A DNA stretch of 64,000 bases, from contig NZ_JAAXMM010000016.1 of assembly GCF_012276985.1 (NCBI RefSeq), positions 1-64,000 of the forward strand, written 5' to 3'. Made by a program: the position numbers and the translations under genes. Source of the DNA: Agrobacterium sp. a22-2 (GTDB taxonomy: Bacteria; Pseudomonadota; Alphaproteobacteria; Rhizobiales; Rhizobiaceae). The notes beneath the pieces are model-generated. The model did no database searches and had not been told where the DNA came from. It worked only from the letters and a program-made list of their open reading frames with translations. This document shows, one piece after another, positions 9,158-18,065 of this stretch; positions within the stretch are counted from its first letter, which is position 1, and every line of letters begins with the position of its first letter.

Positions 9158-9194
9158 ATTGCAGGACCAGCGGATCTTGTAATGCTGCCGCAAC
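9158..9194. promoter_or_regulatory. Third copy of the two-component box, upstream of the DUF3313 lipoprotein gene
   Basis: GTAATGCTGCCGCAAC at 9179-9194 differs from the 7018-7033 arm by two bases; an ATTGCAG half arm (9158-9164) lies 14 bases before it, the same orientation as the left arm at 6983. This places a probable response-regulator site 49 bases before the next gene. A separate perfect hairpin, TCCAACAT-CA-ATGTTGGA, follows at 9214-9231. Confidence 0.5.
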
Positions 9195-9242
9195 CCTTGG
9201 CTCCGACTGTCCCTCCAACATCAATGTTGGAGACCTGAGAAC

Positions 9243-10139
9243 GTGCAAATTTACAATCATCGCTTCAGTCGCTTTTTCGAAGGTCCGCCAAGACGTTTGC
9301 TTTTCGTTTTTCTGTTTGTGATCATCGCGAGTGCGATGGCCGGCTGTACATCCATACCCTTGGCAGAAAGCGGAACGCTGACCTCCTACGCGAACCTAAG
9401 CCCACAGAAGGGCAAGTTTGGCAAGAAGCGACGATTATACGTAGATGGTCAACAACTGGCCCAGATAAAAACGGTTCGGATCATTCCAACCAGCTTCTCT
9501 TTCAACGCTGCATCTCGTATCAAACTGCAGGCCGACCGTGACTTGGTTTCCGATGCACTGGACCGCGCCCTGTGTGTCGCATTGAGCGACAAGTATGAAT
9601 TAGTGCCGGCCAGTCAACGAGCGGATCTGACCATCCGTTCTGTCGTCACCGATATTGTACCGACCAACAAAGGGGTGGCGGCGGCCGCGACGGTTGCCAG
9701 CGTTGGCGGTGGTTTCATGATCCCGAGCGACATCCCTCTTGTCGGCATTCCACGCATACCCATCGGCCTTGGCGGTCTTGCAGTCGAGGCGGAAGCAACC
9801 GACAGTTCCAATGTTCAACGTGCAGCGATGATGTGGAGCCGCGGAGCCAACTTCCTTCAGGACAAGCCCCGTTATTCGGAAGTCGGCGATGCCTATGGCC
9901 TTGCAACCAAATTTGCCAGCGACTTTTCGCAGACATTGATAACGGGCAAGGAACCAAAGATGCTGGACATCACTATCCCTTCAAGAAACCGGGTCCAGTC
10001 CTGGCTCGGCGGCAAACCAAAATATGCGGCATGCGACGCGTTCGGGCGAGCACCAGGCTTGGTTGGCAAGGTCGCGGGCAATTACGGTCTTCCACCACAA
10101 TGGACCGATAAGAAGCCGAAGACATTGCCAGCACAATGA
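9243..10139 (+). CDS. DUF3313-family lipoprotein
   Basis: A 298-residue predicted lipoprotein. A basic start (RRLLFVFLFVIIASAMAGC) leads to a lipobox with Cys at about residue 34, so it should be anchored in the outer membrane. The body matches the DUF3313 layout: SGTLTSYANLSP near the start, VRIIPTSF, then RALCVALSDKYELVPASQRADLTIRSVVTDI. The start is a GTG with a weak GGAG upstream; no good ATG exists. The function of the family is unknown. The upstream box shared with the efflux two-component operon suggests joint control, perhaps as part of an envelope-stress response. Confidence 0.75.
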   Translation: MQIYNHRFSRFFEGPPRRLLFVFLFVIIASAMAGCTSIPLAESGTLTSYANLSPQKGKFGKKRRLYVDGQQLAQIKTVRIIPTSFSFNAASRIKLQADRDLVSDALDRALCVALSDKYELVPASQRADLTIRSVVTDIVPTNKGVAAAATVASVGGGFMIPSDIPLVGIPRIPIGLGGLAVEAEATDSSNVQRAAMMWSRGANFLQDKPRYSEVGDAYGLATKFASDFSQTLITGKEPKMLDITIPSRNRVQSWLGGKPKYAACDAFGRAPGLVGKVAGNYGLPPQWTDKKPKTLPAQ

Positions 10140-10561
10140 CCATCAGAACACCTAGCATTGTCCAAGACTGCCTGCTGGCGGAATAACTGCTTAGCAGGAA
10201 CAGACGGGCCTCTTCTGCCGGGTTGGTGAACGGAGCAAGGGCCAGCCTCCAGCCTTGCTCCGCTCACCGCCTCCAAGTTCGAAATTTATTTCTGAACCCG
10301 GAGCTGCAGTGTGAAAACTCGATCAAGCCGGTTTGTATGTAATGTCCCTGCAATTCTCTAAGATCATTGTCGACGCGAGACGACCTTCTTAAAGAAAAGG
10401 AACAAAGATATGGCTCCCTGCGACAAGATATTTTGGGTCAAGACTATTCAAATTTTATTATCGACTGTTATTATGACGCTTTTTCCATCCGCAAGCGTGT
10501 TTCCGGACCTAGATGATCTTAGAGCCGGATTGCGCAGCAAGCGTTTCTCGAGGTCTTGGTT
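10140..10561. other. Intergenic region with a 10-bp hairpin
   Basis: About 420 bases without a convincing gene. CGGAGCAAGG (10231-10240) and its reverse complement (10253-10262) form a 10-bp stem with a 12-base loop just after the lipoprotein gene. There is no U-tract, so it may be a processing or Rho-associated structure rather than an intrinsic terminator. The second half is AT-rich and probably holds the promoter of the next gene. Confidence 0.4.
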
Positions 10562-11002
10562 ATGACCGAGCAGAGAGCCTCTCGAAAGGAAACCTCTGCA
10601 CCGGCTCAAAGCATGTTAAACTTGAAGTCTCTGGCAACCATCTCTGCCCCGGGCAAGCGTTTACTTCCGTCGACGATGTTAATCCTCGGCATTACCATGG
10701 CATCCCAAACTAGCTCGGCAGCTCCCGTGTCTCCCGCTGTGAAGGAACAATGCGGAGCCGAGATCCGATCGAAGTGCCTTAGGCCATGGCGGCTTACCCC
10801 TGATGCTATCTCAACATGCGTTGAAGAGAACAAAGCAAGCCTGTCGCCAACATGCCAGGCGTTCTGGGTCACTGCCCATATGTGTCAGGTGGAGATGAAA
10901 CAGGTTTGCAACGGATTGAACCCGCTGACCATCAAAAGCTGCTTTAGGAACTCCGGGCAAAAATTTTCACCGACCTGCCGAGAAACGCTGGGCATTCAAT
11001 AG
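10562..11002 (+). CDS. Small exported Cys-rich protein
   Basis: A 146-residue protein. A hydrophobic segment (LLPSTMLILGITMA) followed by SSAAP suggests a signal peptide, with a long N-terminal extension unless translation begins at the internal ATG at 10613. The mature part holds eight Cys in a spaced pattern (CGAEIRSKC, STCVEEN, SPTCQAFW, MCQVEMKQVC, KSCFRN, SPTC), two to three units like the Cys-rich 'GLG1/FGFR-repeat' family found in proteobacterial periplasmic proteins. Pairs separated by about 8-20 residues fit disulfides. I chose ATG 10562, which has GAGG at 8 bases. Function unknown. Confidence 0.6.
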   Translation: MTEQRASRKETSAPAQSMLNLKSLATISAPGKRLLPSTMLILGITMASQTSSAAPVSPAVKEQCGAEIRSKCLRPWRLTPDAISTCVEENKASLSPTCQAFWVTAHMCQVEMKQVCNGLNPLTIKSCFRNSGQKFSPTCRETLGIQ

Positions 11003-11054
11003 GAGGTTGCAGACAGCTTGCCTTTGACCGCGGGCTGGCGTGTCCGCCGTGAGT

Positions 11055-11747
11055 TCAGCGATAGGATTTGAGGACGACCGTCGTCTGCGTCCGGATCGTG
11101 GACTTGACGACCGCCAGTCTGGCCGAGGTCATCTCGTCCCACCCGATCAGTTCGGACATCATGTGACGGGTCAGGTGAACCACGAGCAACTGGCCGTTGA
11201 TCGTGGCGGCCCTCACCTGCAGGTCTTCCGCAGACGGGTCGCCGCGCGAGATGGCAGCGATCAGACCGGTGCAGCATTGCCTGATCCGACGGCCGAGAGG
11301 CTTGTCCGCGACGGGTCGCGAGGCCGAGGACGTCGGAGCGTGCTGCTGTGCGACGAAGAGAGCGCGGCTCGCGGAATCAGGGGCGTCGAACATGAAGTCC
11401 GCAAGCCTGTCGAGGATGTCGCAGTAGGCTTCGATCAGACTTGTCACGTCTTTGGACTGCGCGGCGATCAGAGCCTCGGCGTGGGCGAGCGCGGGACCGG
11501 CGGCTTCGGTGGCTGCAGCCTGAATGTCTTCGAGACATGCCTTGTACAGGCCTTCCTTGTTCTCGAAGTAGTATTGGAGCGAAGGCGCCGGGACATCCGC
11601 CGCCGCTGCTATCTCGCGGGTCGAAACCCCTGCAAAGCCCTTTTCTCCGAACAGGGCGATCGCCGTCCGGATGATCCTCGCCCGCGTCTCCTCGCCCCGT
11701 GGATATGCGCTCTCGGTCTTGTGCCGTCGCATGCTTTTCATCGTCAT
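11055..11747 (-). CDS. TetR-family repressor of the adjacent EmrAB-type pump
   Basis: A 230-residue regulator. The TetR HTH occupies about residues 20-70 (ARIIRTAIALFGEKGFAGVSTREIAAAADVPA, then LQYYFENKEGLY). The long C-terminal ligand domain resembles the CerR-type C-domain group. It is transcribed away from the HlyD/MFS pair, with a 126-base operator-rich gap in between; TetR proteins in this position usually repress both themselves and the pump and are released by a pump substrate. Start at 11747; two further in-frame ATGs lie within six codons. Confidence 0.85.
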   Translation of the reverse strand: MTMKSMRRHKTESAYPRGEETRARIIRTAIALFGEKGFAGVSTREIAAAADVPAPSLQYYFENKEGLYKACLEDIQAAATEAAGPALAHAEALIAAQSKDVTSLIEAYCDILDRLADFMFDAPDSASRALFVAQQHAPTSSASRPVADKPLGRRIRQCCTGLIAAISRGDPSAEDLQVRAATINGQLLVVHLTRHMMSELIGWDEMTSARLAVVKSTIRTQTTVVLKSYR

Positions 11748-11784
11748 CTCCTGTTCGCCGACGATACCACGAAGAAATAAAATG

Positions 11785-11850
11785 TTCCATTCGGAAAAAT
11801 TCTTCCGATTGACATATTTCTATCGGATGCCATATTTCTTCCAGATGGAA
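11785..11850. promoter_or_regulatory. Operator array between the TetR gene and the EmrA-like gene
   Basis: Two TTCC-N4-GGAA palindromes stand at 11785-11796 and 11839-11850, 54 bases apart (about five helical turns). Between them TCCGAT (11804-11809) pairs with ATCGGA (11822-11827). The array is AT-rich and lies just upstream of both divergent genes. Binding by the neighbouring TetR protein is inferred. Confidence 0.55.
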
Positions 11851-11873
11851 TAAATCAGCGCATCGGCCCAGTC

Positions 11874-13019
11874 ATGGACACCACCCTCTCCGCACGAAAC
11901 ATCGACGTCATCGCAACAGACAAGGCGTCGGCCGAGCCGCCTGCAAAGAAGCCCGCCAAGAAGCGCAAGCTTAGATACGCGCTGCTCGGAGCGGCCTGCC
12001 TCGGTGCGATCGCCGGGAGCGTCTACGGCCGTCACTGGTATGTCTCCGGTCGCTTCGTCGAGAGCACCGACAACGCGTACCTGCGCGCCGACCAGGTCTC
12101 GATGGCCCCGCAGGTGGCGGGCCAGGTCGCGGAAATCTACGTCAAAGACAACCAGCAAGTGGTCGCGGGCCAACCGCTGGTGAAGATCAATCCCCGGCGA
12201 TACGAGATGGCGGTTCGCGAGGCCGAGGCGACGGTCGCCGCCCGTCAGGCCGACGTCGCCAAGAGCAAGGCCGACCTGAAGCAGCAGGATCTGGTGATCG
12301 CACAAGCTGAGGCCGATCTCGAGAACGCCGAGGCCAATGCCGACCTGGCGCAGAAGGAACTGGACAGGACCTCGCCCCTGGCAGCCCGCGGTATTCAGAC
12401 ACAGCAGCAGGTCGACGAGAAGCGCAGCGCGCTCAACAAGGCCCGGTCGACGACCCGGTTGAAGAAGGCAGTTGTCGACGCGTCCCGCCAGCAGATCTTG
12501 TCGCTTCAGGCGGTAATCGAAAAGGCGTATGCGCAACTGGCCGCCGCACAGGAAAGTCTCAGCCAGGCACAGATTGATCTGAGCGAGACGGTGGTGCGCA
12601 GCCCGATCAACGGCCGTATCGGTGACAAAACCGTGCAACTCGGCCAGTTCGCGCAGGCGGGAACGCTTCTGCTGACGGTTGTCCCTGTTGACCAGATCTA
12701 TCTCGTCGCCAACTACAAGGAGACTCAGATCGGCGACATGCGCCCCGGCCAGCCGGCAACCATCACCATCGACGCCTATCCTGATCTGGAGATCACGGGT
12801 AAGATCGACAGCTTCTCGCCGGGCACGGGCGCGCGGTTCGCACTGCTGCCTCCGGAGAACGCCACCGGCAACTTCATCAAGATCGTCCAGCGCGTCCCAG
12901 TCCGCATTAGGCTCGACGCCGTAGGGAAGAACATCCCGACGCTGGTGCCGGGCATGTCGATCGAGGTCTCCGTCGACACCAAGGCCTCCGTCCCGGGCAA
13001 AATGGCGTCCACGCGATGA
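11874..13019 (+). CDS. HlyD/EmrA-type membrane fusion protein
   Basis: A 381-residue adaptor for a drug efflux MFS pump. A short basic cytoplasmic tail (KKPAKKRKLRY) precedes one TM helix (ALLGAACLGAIAGSVYG). Next come the conserved STDNAYLRAD opening, the first lipoyl half (VAEIYVKDNQQVVAGQPLVKI), a long Ala/Gln-rich coiled coil (about residues 110-230) and the second half (VVRSPINGRIGDKTVQLGQ), then a beta-barrel (ITIDAYPDLEITGKI). The stop overlaps the start of the MFS gene by 4 bases. Likely works as an EmrAB-like pair with a TolC-type channel. Confidence 0.92.
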   Translation: MDTTLSARNIDVIATDKASAEPPAKKPAKKRKLRYALLGAACLGAIAGSVYGRHWYVSGRFVESTDNAYLRADQVSMAPQVAGQVAEIYVKDNQQVVAGQPLVKINPRRYEMAVREAEATVAARQADVAKSKADLKQQDLVIAQAEADLENAEANADLAQKELDRTSPLAARGIQTQQQVDEKRSALNKARSTTRLKKAVVDASRQQILSLQAVIEKAYAQLAAAQESLSQAQIDLSETVVRSPINGRIGDKTVQLGQFAQAGTLLLTVVPVDQIYLVANYKETQIGDMRPGQPATITIDAYPDLEITGKIDSFSPGTGARFALLPPENATGNFIKIVQRVPVRIRLDAVGKNIPTLVPGMSIEVSVDTKASVPGKMASTR

Positions 13020-14584
13020 GCGCGGAAACGTCTTCGAGCAATCCACCGGAGACAGCGGCCCTAACCGACTGGATCGCGGTGGTCGCGGGCGCGCTCGGCG
13101 CGCTGATGGCTACGCTCGACATCTCCATCACCAACACGGCGCTTCCGCAGATCCAGGGTGAGATCGGCGCGAGCGGCACCGAGGGAACCTGGATCGGCAC
13201 GGGATATCTTGTCGCCGAAGTGATCATGATCCCGCTGACGGCCTGGTTCACCAGGCTGCTCGGGCTGCGCACCCTGCTCCTGATCACCACCGTCGCCTTC
13301 GTGTTCTTCTCCATCGTCTGCGGCCTGTCCGATAGTCTGTTCATGATGATCCTCGGCCGCATCGGCCAGGGCTTCTTCGGCGGTGCCCTGATCCCGACCG
13401 CGCAGGTTATCGTCCGGACGAGGCTGCCTGCCCGGCAGATGCCCGTCGGCATGAGCATATTCGGCGTCATCGTGCTTCTCGGACCCCTGCTCGGTCCCAT
13501 CATCGGCGGCTATCTCGCCGAAGAGATGAACTGGCGCTGGTGCTTCTTTCTGAACCTTCCGGTCGGTGTCACACTCGTCACATTGCTGCTTGTCGGGCTT
13601 CCGCGGCACAGCCCGAACTTTAAGCTGCTGGCGCAGGCCGACTGGCTCGGGATCTTCGGCATGGCCGTGGCCTTCAGTTGCCTCACCGTAGTGCTCGAAG
13701 ACGGGCAACGCGACCGCTGGTTCGAATCCTCGACCATCGTCTATCTGACCATCGCATCGCTGGTGGGATTTATCGCGCTTGCGGTGGCTCAGAAGACGAG
13801 CGCAGATCCGGTCATCAGGCTGCGGCTTCTGCGTAACGGCGCCTTCGCTAGCGCCACGCTCATCGCTCTCGTGGTCGGGGCGGCGACCTATGCCGCGACC
13901 TTCCTGGTTCCTCAGTTTCTGAGCGGGATCGCAGGCTATAACCCGCGGCAGGCCGGAGGCGTCATGGCGCTCTCGGCGCTCCCGGTGTTTCTTTTGGTTC
14001 CCGTTCTTCCACGCATCATTGGCCGTCTGGATGCGCGCCTGATGGTGGCCCTGGGCCTCGTCTTCTTCGCCGCGAGCTGTTTCGTCGATGTCGGGCTGGG
14101 CCCCGACAGCGCGGGGTTGGAGTTCACGGTATCCCAACTGTTGCGCGGGGTCGGCCAGATCCTGGCGGCCATGCCGCTCAACCAGGTGTCGATGGCGGCG
14201 CTCGGACGCGAAAACGCGCCCGACGGCGCGGGCATCTACAGCATGGCTCGCAATCTCGGCGGCTCTATCGGGTTGGCCTTGAGCGGCATCCTGATCGACC
14301 AGCGGACGGCCGTTCATTCCGATACCATTCGCGAGTCCGTGACGGCAAACTCGCTGCTCGGTCAGGCTCGCCTCGCCGCCGACGGTGTCAGCCAGGGTAT
14401 CGACGCCGCGACCGCGAAGCTCCGGGCGGCCTCGCAACTGTCGAGCCTGATCGAGAGGCAGGCCTTGGTGATGACCTATGGCGACTGCTTCTGGATCATG
14501 GGCGCTGCCATCCTCGGAAGCATCCCGCTCGTCCTGCTACTTCGTAAACCGAAGCCAGGTACGGAGGTCGCTGCGGTGCACTGA
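13016..14584 (+). CDS. DHA2-family MFS multidrug efflux transporter (EmrB-like)
   Basis: A 522-residue, 14-TM proton antiporter. Family motifs: LDISITNTALPQIQGEIGAS in TM1, the motif A loop TRLLGLRTLLLITT, motif B LGRIGQGFFGGALIPTAQ, and motif C in TM5 (IFGVIVLLGPLLGPIIGG), which is diagnostic for drug:H+ antiporters. It overlaps the HlyD gene by 4 bases and ends with a soluble tail. Together with the TetR repressor it forms a complete regulated efflux cassette; substrate unknown. Confidence 0.93.
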   Translation: MSAETSSSNPPETAALTDWIAVVAGALGALMATLDISITNTALPQIQGEIGASGTEGTWIGTGYLVAEVIMIPLTAWFTRLLGLRTLLLITTVAFVFFSIVCGLSDSLFMMILGRIGQGFFGGALIPTAQVIVRTRLPARQMPVGMSIFGVIVLLGPLLGPIIGGYLAEEMNWRWCFFLNLPVGVTLVTLLLVGLPRHSPNFKLLAQADWLGIFGMAVAFSCLTVVLEDGQRDRWFESSTIVYLTIASLVGFIALAVAQKTSADPVIRLRLLRNGAFASATLIALVVGAATYAATFLVPQFLSGIAGYNPRQAGGVMALSALPVFLLVPVLPRIIGRLDARLMVALGLVFFAASCFVDVGLGPDSAGLEFTVSQLLRGVGQILAAMPLNQVSMAALGRENAPDGAGIYSMARNLGGSIGLALSGILIDQRTAVHSDTIRESVTANSLLGQARLAADGVSQGIDAATAKLRAASQLSSLIERQALVMTYGDCFWIMGAAILGSIPLVLLLRKPKPGTEVAAVH

Positions 14585-14646
14585 ATTTTGATCCAATCTT
14601 GCAAGGAATTGATAATGGAACGTCGTGCGCTCAACGTAGATCTGGG

Positions 14647-14673
14647 ATTAGCCGGCCTGACTTCTCGGCTAAT
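14647..14673. terminator. Hairpin between the convergent MFS and trbI genes
   Basis: ATTAGCCG (14647-14654) and CGGCTAAT (14666-14673) form a perfect 8-bp stem with an 11-base loop in the 110-base gap where two operons meet. No long U-tract follows on either side, so it is at best a weak bidirectional terminator. Confidence 0.4.
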
Positions 14674-14694
14674 GACTCCGCGCCGCTGAAACCT

Positions 14695-16014
14695 TCATCG
14701 ATATGCTGTCGGAAACAATATGTCTTGATCCACTAGTACGTTGAACTGATAGCCAGGGCGAATTTCCAGTGTTGGCTGAACATCCACGTTCCTTTGTATG
14801 GTTCGGTCGGCGACCCGGCCGAACGTCTCGGCGAAATTCCGCCGCGTCGCATCCGAGGCCGTGTCCTGGGTTGCGAGCGTCGAACTTTCCGGAACGGCCA
14901 TGTCGATCCCTGTTCCGATTAGGGCAATCAGCACCGCCGAGCCGAACGTTTTCAAATAATGGTTGTTCACCTTGTCGCTGAAACCGCCATATCCTTGCGC
15001 GTCCGTCCCCGACATGCCGCCGATTTGCAGTGTAGAGCCATTCGGGAAGATGATGTCGGTCCAGACAACGAGAACGCGTTTCTGACCAAAAGACACCTTA
15101 CTGTCATAGCGACCGAAGAGCTTCGTGCCTTGCGGAATGAGCAGACGATGCCCTGTCGCGCTGTCGTAGACGCTCTGGCTTACCTGGGCGGTGATCCGGC
15201 CCGGTAGATCGGAATTGATGCCCGTGATCAGCGTCGCCGGAATAACCGAACCGCGCTTCAGCTCGAAGGGCGATTGTTGAGGCACGACACGGTTCGGCAG
15301 GTAGCCAAGCTCTTTCAGGTCGGCGTTGAAGAAGTCTTCCTTGGCGCCTTGTGCATTGGGATCAACGTTTTGACCACCGAGCCCGGCGCGGAGCGCTGCT
15401 GCATAGAGATCGGGGGAGCTTCCGGTATTTGTCGGAACTGTCGCGGCTTTTGCTGCCGTGTCTGCGGTCGCATCATGCGTTTCAGCACGCCCATCCAATT
15501 TGCCGCGATCGATGGCAAGCGGCGCATCATAGGCAGCGTTGTTCGCCTGCAAGCGGGCCATGCGCTGGCGCTGCTGCTCCCGCAGAAGCTGCTCCTGTTG
15601 TTCTCGCTGAAGACGGGCACGCCAGACCCCTTCCGCTTCGAGGTCCTGACCGCGCTGCTGCACCTCGCGTTGCCCCGGCTGCGGCGTGAAGGGATTGCTG
15701 GCCTTTTCGTCAACTTGTTTCGTCTCGACCGGTGTCGGCTGGAAGGTGATCTGCTGCTGCGGCTCTCCGATAATTCCATCGGTGACGCCGCGTTTGATCT
15801 GGTCGGCAAACGTCGAGGCGGGGTTGCCCGAACTTGGTCCCGGGCCGGTGTCCCTGCCGAAATACAATCCGCGCGAGGCGAGCCCATAAAAGATGACGCC
15901 AAGAAACGTGACCGCCAAGACGACAATGACGACTATAGGCAGACGGTTGATCCGCCGGATAGTGGATGGGGCCTGGTTGTTTGGGGCACCGCCGAGATTG
16001 AGAGATTGCACCAT
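14695..16014 (-). CDS. trbI: Conjugal transfer protein TrbI (VirB10 homologue)
   Basis: A 439-residue VirB10-type protein that spans the envelope in the mating-pair T4SS. One TM helix near residue 30 (LPIVVIVVLAVTFLGVIFYGL) is followed by a Pro/Gln-rich periplasmic linker and the conserved C-terminal domain from about residue 240: SPFELKRGSVIPATLITGINSDLPG, then IPQGTKLFGRYDSKVSFGQKRVLVVWT. The antenna-like segment and the late AVLIALIGTGIDMAV helix fit the outer membrane pore. Last gene of the traI-trb operon, 11 bases after trbH. Confidence 0.93.
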   Translation of the reverse strand: MVQSLNLGGAPNNQAPSTIRRINRLPIVVIVVLAVTFLGVIFYGLASRGLYFGRDTGPGPSSGNPASTFADQIKRGVTDGIIGEPQQQITFQPTPVETKQVDEKASNPFTPQPGQREVQQRGQDLEAEGVWRARLQREQQEQLLREQQRQRMARLQANNAAYDAPLAIDRGKLDGRAETHDATADTAAKAATVPTNTGSSPDLYAAALRAGLGGQNVDPNAQGAKEDFFNADLKELGYLPNRVVPQQSPFELKRGSVIPATLITGINSDLPGRITAQVSQSVYDSATGHRLLIPQGTKLFGRYDSKVSFGQKRVLVVWTDIIFPNGSTLQIGGMSGTDAQGYGGFSDKVNNHYLKTFGSAVLIALIGTGIDMAVPESSTLATQDTASDATRRNFAETFGRVADRTIQRNVDVQPTLEIRPGYQFNVLVDQDILFPTAYR

Positions 16015-16025
16015 ATGATCCTCCC

Positions 16026-16502
16026 TTACCCGCGCCGCATGAGCGACAAGGCGCTCGCTGGCGTCGCGCCACTTGCCGTGACGGAATAAGCGCGGCCGAG
16101 CTCGACGCTGTTTGTTGATAGACGGGCCAGTACCTGACCATCAACGTCTAAGATCACATAGGCGAGCGGGATGACGGTTGCGCCGCTATCCGTCTTCTGG
16201 TCGGTGACGACAGCATAACCCCATCCCTTCAGCGCCGCTTCCATCGCCTGTCCAAAGGGCGAGGTATCAGTCTTCAGAGCTACAGTCGCTTTTCCCGGCC
16301 CGATCTGTTCGGCAAGGCGGCTGACCATATCACCGGCGATTGCGCTGGCGGCGGGACCGGAGATTTCCGGTGGCGCGCTGCTGGAAACGAGGCCCTCAGT
16401 TCCCATCGACTGACATCCGGAAAGAAGGATGGCGAGGGCACAGGCTGCGGCAAAATTGCGGAGGGGTTGCACGGCGCGCGAATGGGAGAGAGGGATGTTC
16501 AT
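16026..16502 (-). CDS. trbH: Conjugal transfer lipoprotein TrbH
   Basis: A 158-residue lipoprotein of the trb T4SS. The ATG at 16502 overlaps the trbG stop codon by one base (TAATG). The signal sequence AAACALAILLSGC carries a clear lipobox. The rest (SRLAEQIGPGKATVALK, then a domain with PLAYVILDVDGQVLARLSTN) matches TrbH of Ti-type plasmids. The longer upstream frame would overlap trbG and is not used. Role: outer membrane component of mating-pair formation, not understood in detail. Confidence 0.88.
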   Translation of the reverse strand: MNIPLSHSRAVQPLRNFAAACALAILLSGCQSMGTEGLVSSSAPPEISGPAASAIAGDMVSRLAEQIGPGKATVALKTDTSPFGQAMEAALKGWGYAVVTDQKTDSGATVIPLAYVILDVDGQVLARLSTNSVELGRAYSVTASGATPASALSLMRRG

Positions 16503-17365
16503 TACCGCCCTCCCCGCTTGATGGTGATCTTTTCCTGTTTCCAACCGACCCCCGACACGAGCACCGCGCGATCGACATGGTAGTCAACGACCATCATGTC
16601 GCCCTTCATCCGGTAGTTGACGATCCGGTTCAGTCCCCCTGATGTGACAAACAGAACTGGCGCATCCTGACCCGAGATCGAGCGTGGGAACTGGATGTAG
16701 GTCTTGAGGCCATCGGAATAGACCCGCGTCGGTCGCCAGCCCGCGCTGCCCGAGACCGAATAGGAAAAGTTCAGCTGCTCGGCCGGAACGCCAGCACCCG
16801 GGATGGTGCTTGCCTCGATCCGCGCATTGATGTCAGCGAGCTTTGTCGAAACATCTTCCGGATATTCGAACCCGACACGCGCCATATACTGAGTCGAATG
16901 CGATTTGAGCTGGATGTGGTAGGTCCGCCTGGACGTCGTCACCACCATCGAGGTCACAAGACCAGGCTCAGATGGTTTGACGATCAGATGGATGGCCTGA
17001 CCGCCGGCAGCACCTGAGGTCGCCGGTTCGACCTTCCAGCGCACCGTGTCGCCGACCAGCACGTCTCGGACGACCTCGCCGCCTTGCAGTTCGATATCGC
17101 AAACCTGTAGTGGCGAGCAGACGACAGAGGGCTGGACCTCGCCGTAGAGGAAGATCACCTTGCCGTCGGCGCCCTTGGTCACCAACCCGCGGGAGCCGCG
17201 CCACTGTGTGGAGATGCCCATGCCTTTTGCTTCGTTGGCGGTGACGCCATCGGCCGCAAAAGCATGCAGAGGAACGACCACTGAAGACGCCAACAGTGCC
17301 GAGGCGAGAGCGCCCGTCAGCGTGGCCCGTGTTCTTGTTCGCGGGATGATCATGTTCGGGGCCAT
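16502..17365 (-). CDS. trbG: Conjugal transfer protein TrbG (VirB9 homologue)
   Basis: A 287-residue VirB9-type periplasmic/outer membrane protein. A signal peptide ([19 protein letters not shown]) leads to a VirB9 N-domain ([38 protein letters not shown] in outline) and a C-domain with [18 protein letters not shown] and [17 protein letters not shown], which are VirB9 hallmarks. A longer open frame to 18466 reads through trbF out of frame and is spurious. Start may instead be the ATG at 17353; both follow the trbF stop closely. Confidence 0.9.
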   Translation of the reverse strand: [287 protein letters not shown]

Positions 17366-17370
17366 GCCTT

Positions 17371-18048
17371 TCAAAGCTGTGCTGTCCAGTCGAAGTCGCG
17401 GAGATAGAGACCGATGGGGTTCAGGCGGATGACGCCCTCGTCCTGTGGTGGGGTGAGTGTCACCGTGGCGATGCCGCGGAAGCGGCGGACGGCGGTTTCC
17501 TTGCCGCGCCGGTCGCGCTCGAATTCCGTCCAGTCCATCTGATAGCTCTGGTTCGACAACGCGACGATGTTGTTCACCTCGATCGCGACAGTCGAATTCT
17601 TCGCTTTCTCGAACGGCGAGTTCGAGCGAAACCACGCATTGACCTTCTCGGTTGCCGGATCGGATGTCCTCAGCAGCCCATAGGTTCTGTCGATGTATTG
17701 CTTCTGCACGACCGCGTCCGGAGTCACGCTTCGAAAGTTCGACACGAAGCTGCCGAGGGTCGCACGCACCACGCGCGGATCGGCATATTCGATCTGCTGC
17801 GGGAAGCCGGCATTGACGGCCGTGCCGAGCTTGTCGACCTCGACGATATAGGGAACGAGCTTGACCTGGGTGCTTTGGTAGAGCGCGTAGCCAAAGCCGA
17901 TCACCGCCATGGTCATGCCGGCGATGCCGACGATGCGCCAGGCGGCGGCGGATCTGACATAGGAGCCATAGCGCTCGTTCCATTCGTTGCGGGCGGCGAT
18001 ATACGGATTGGCAAAATCGGGAATATCGAGCGGATTGTGTCCGGCCAT
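17371..18048 (-). CDS. trbF: Conjugal transfer protein TrbF (VirB8 homologue)
   Basis: A 225-residue bitopic inner membrane protein, assembly hub of the T4SS. Family signature NPYIAARNEWNERYGSYVRSA, then one TM helix (WRIVGIAGMTMAVIGFGYALYQ), then the NTF2-like periplasmic domain with LGSFVSNFRSVTPDAVVQKQ and late GIATVTLTPPQDE. Length and order are as on Ti plasmids. It sits 17 bases after trbL and 5 bases before trbG. Confidence 0.93.
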   Translation of the reverse strand: MAGHNPLDIPDFANPYIAARNEWNERYGSYVRSAAAWRIVGIAGMTMAVIGFGYALYQSTQVKLVPYIVEVDKLGTAVNAGFPQQIEYADPRVVRATLGSFVSNFRSVTPDAVVQKQYIDRTYGLLRTSDPATEKVNAWFRSNSPFEKAKNSTVAIEVNNIVALSNQSYQMDWTEFERDRRGKETAVRRFRGIATVTLTPPQDEGVIRLNPIGLYLRDFDWTAQL

Positions 18049-18065
18049 GGCTGATCGGCCTCCAG

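Noticed and set aside
13061..14437. A 458-codon open frame opposite the MFS pump; also 11820-13046 opposite the HlyD gene.
   Set aside because: Both are antisense shadows of clear families in high-GC DNA.
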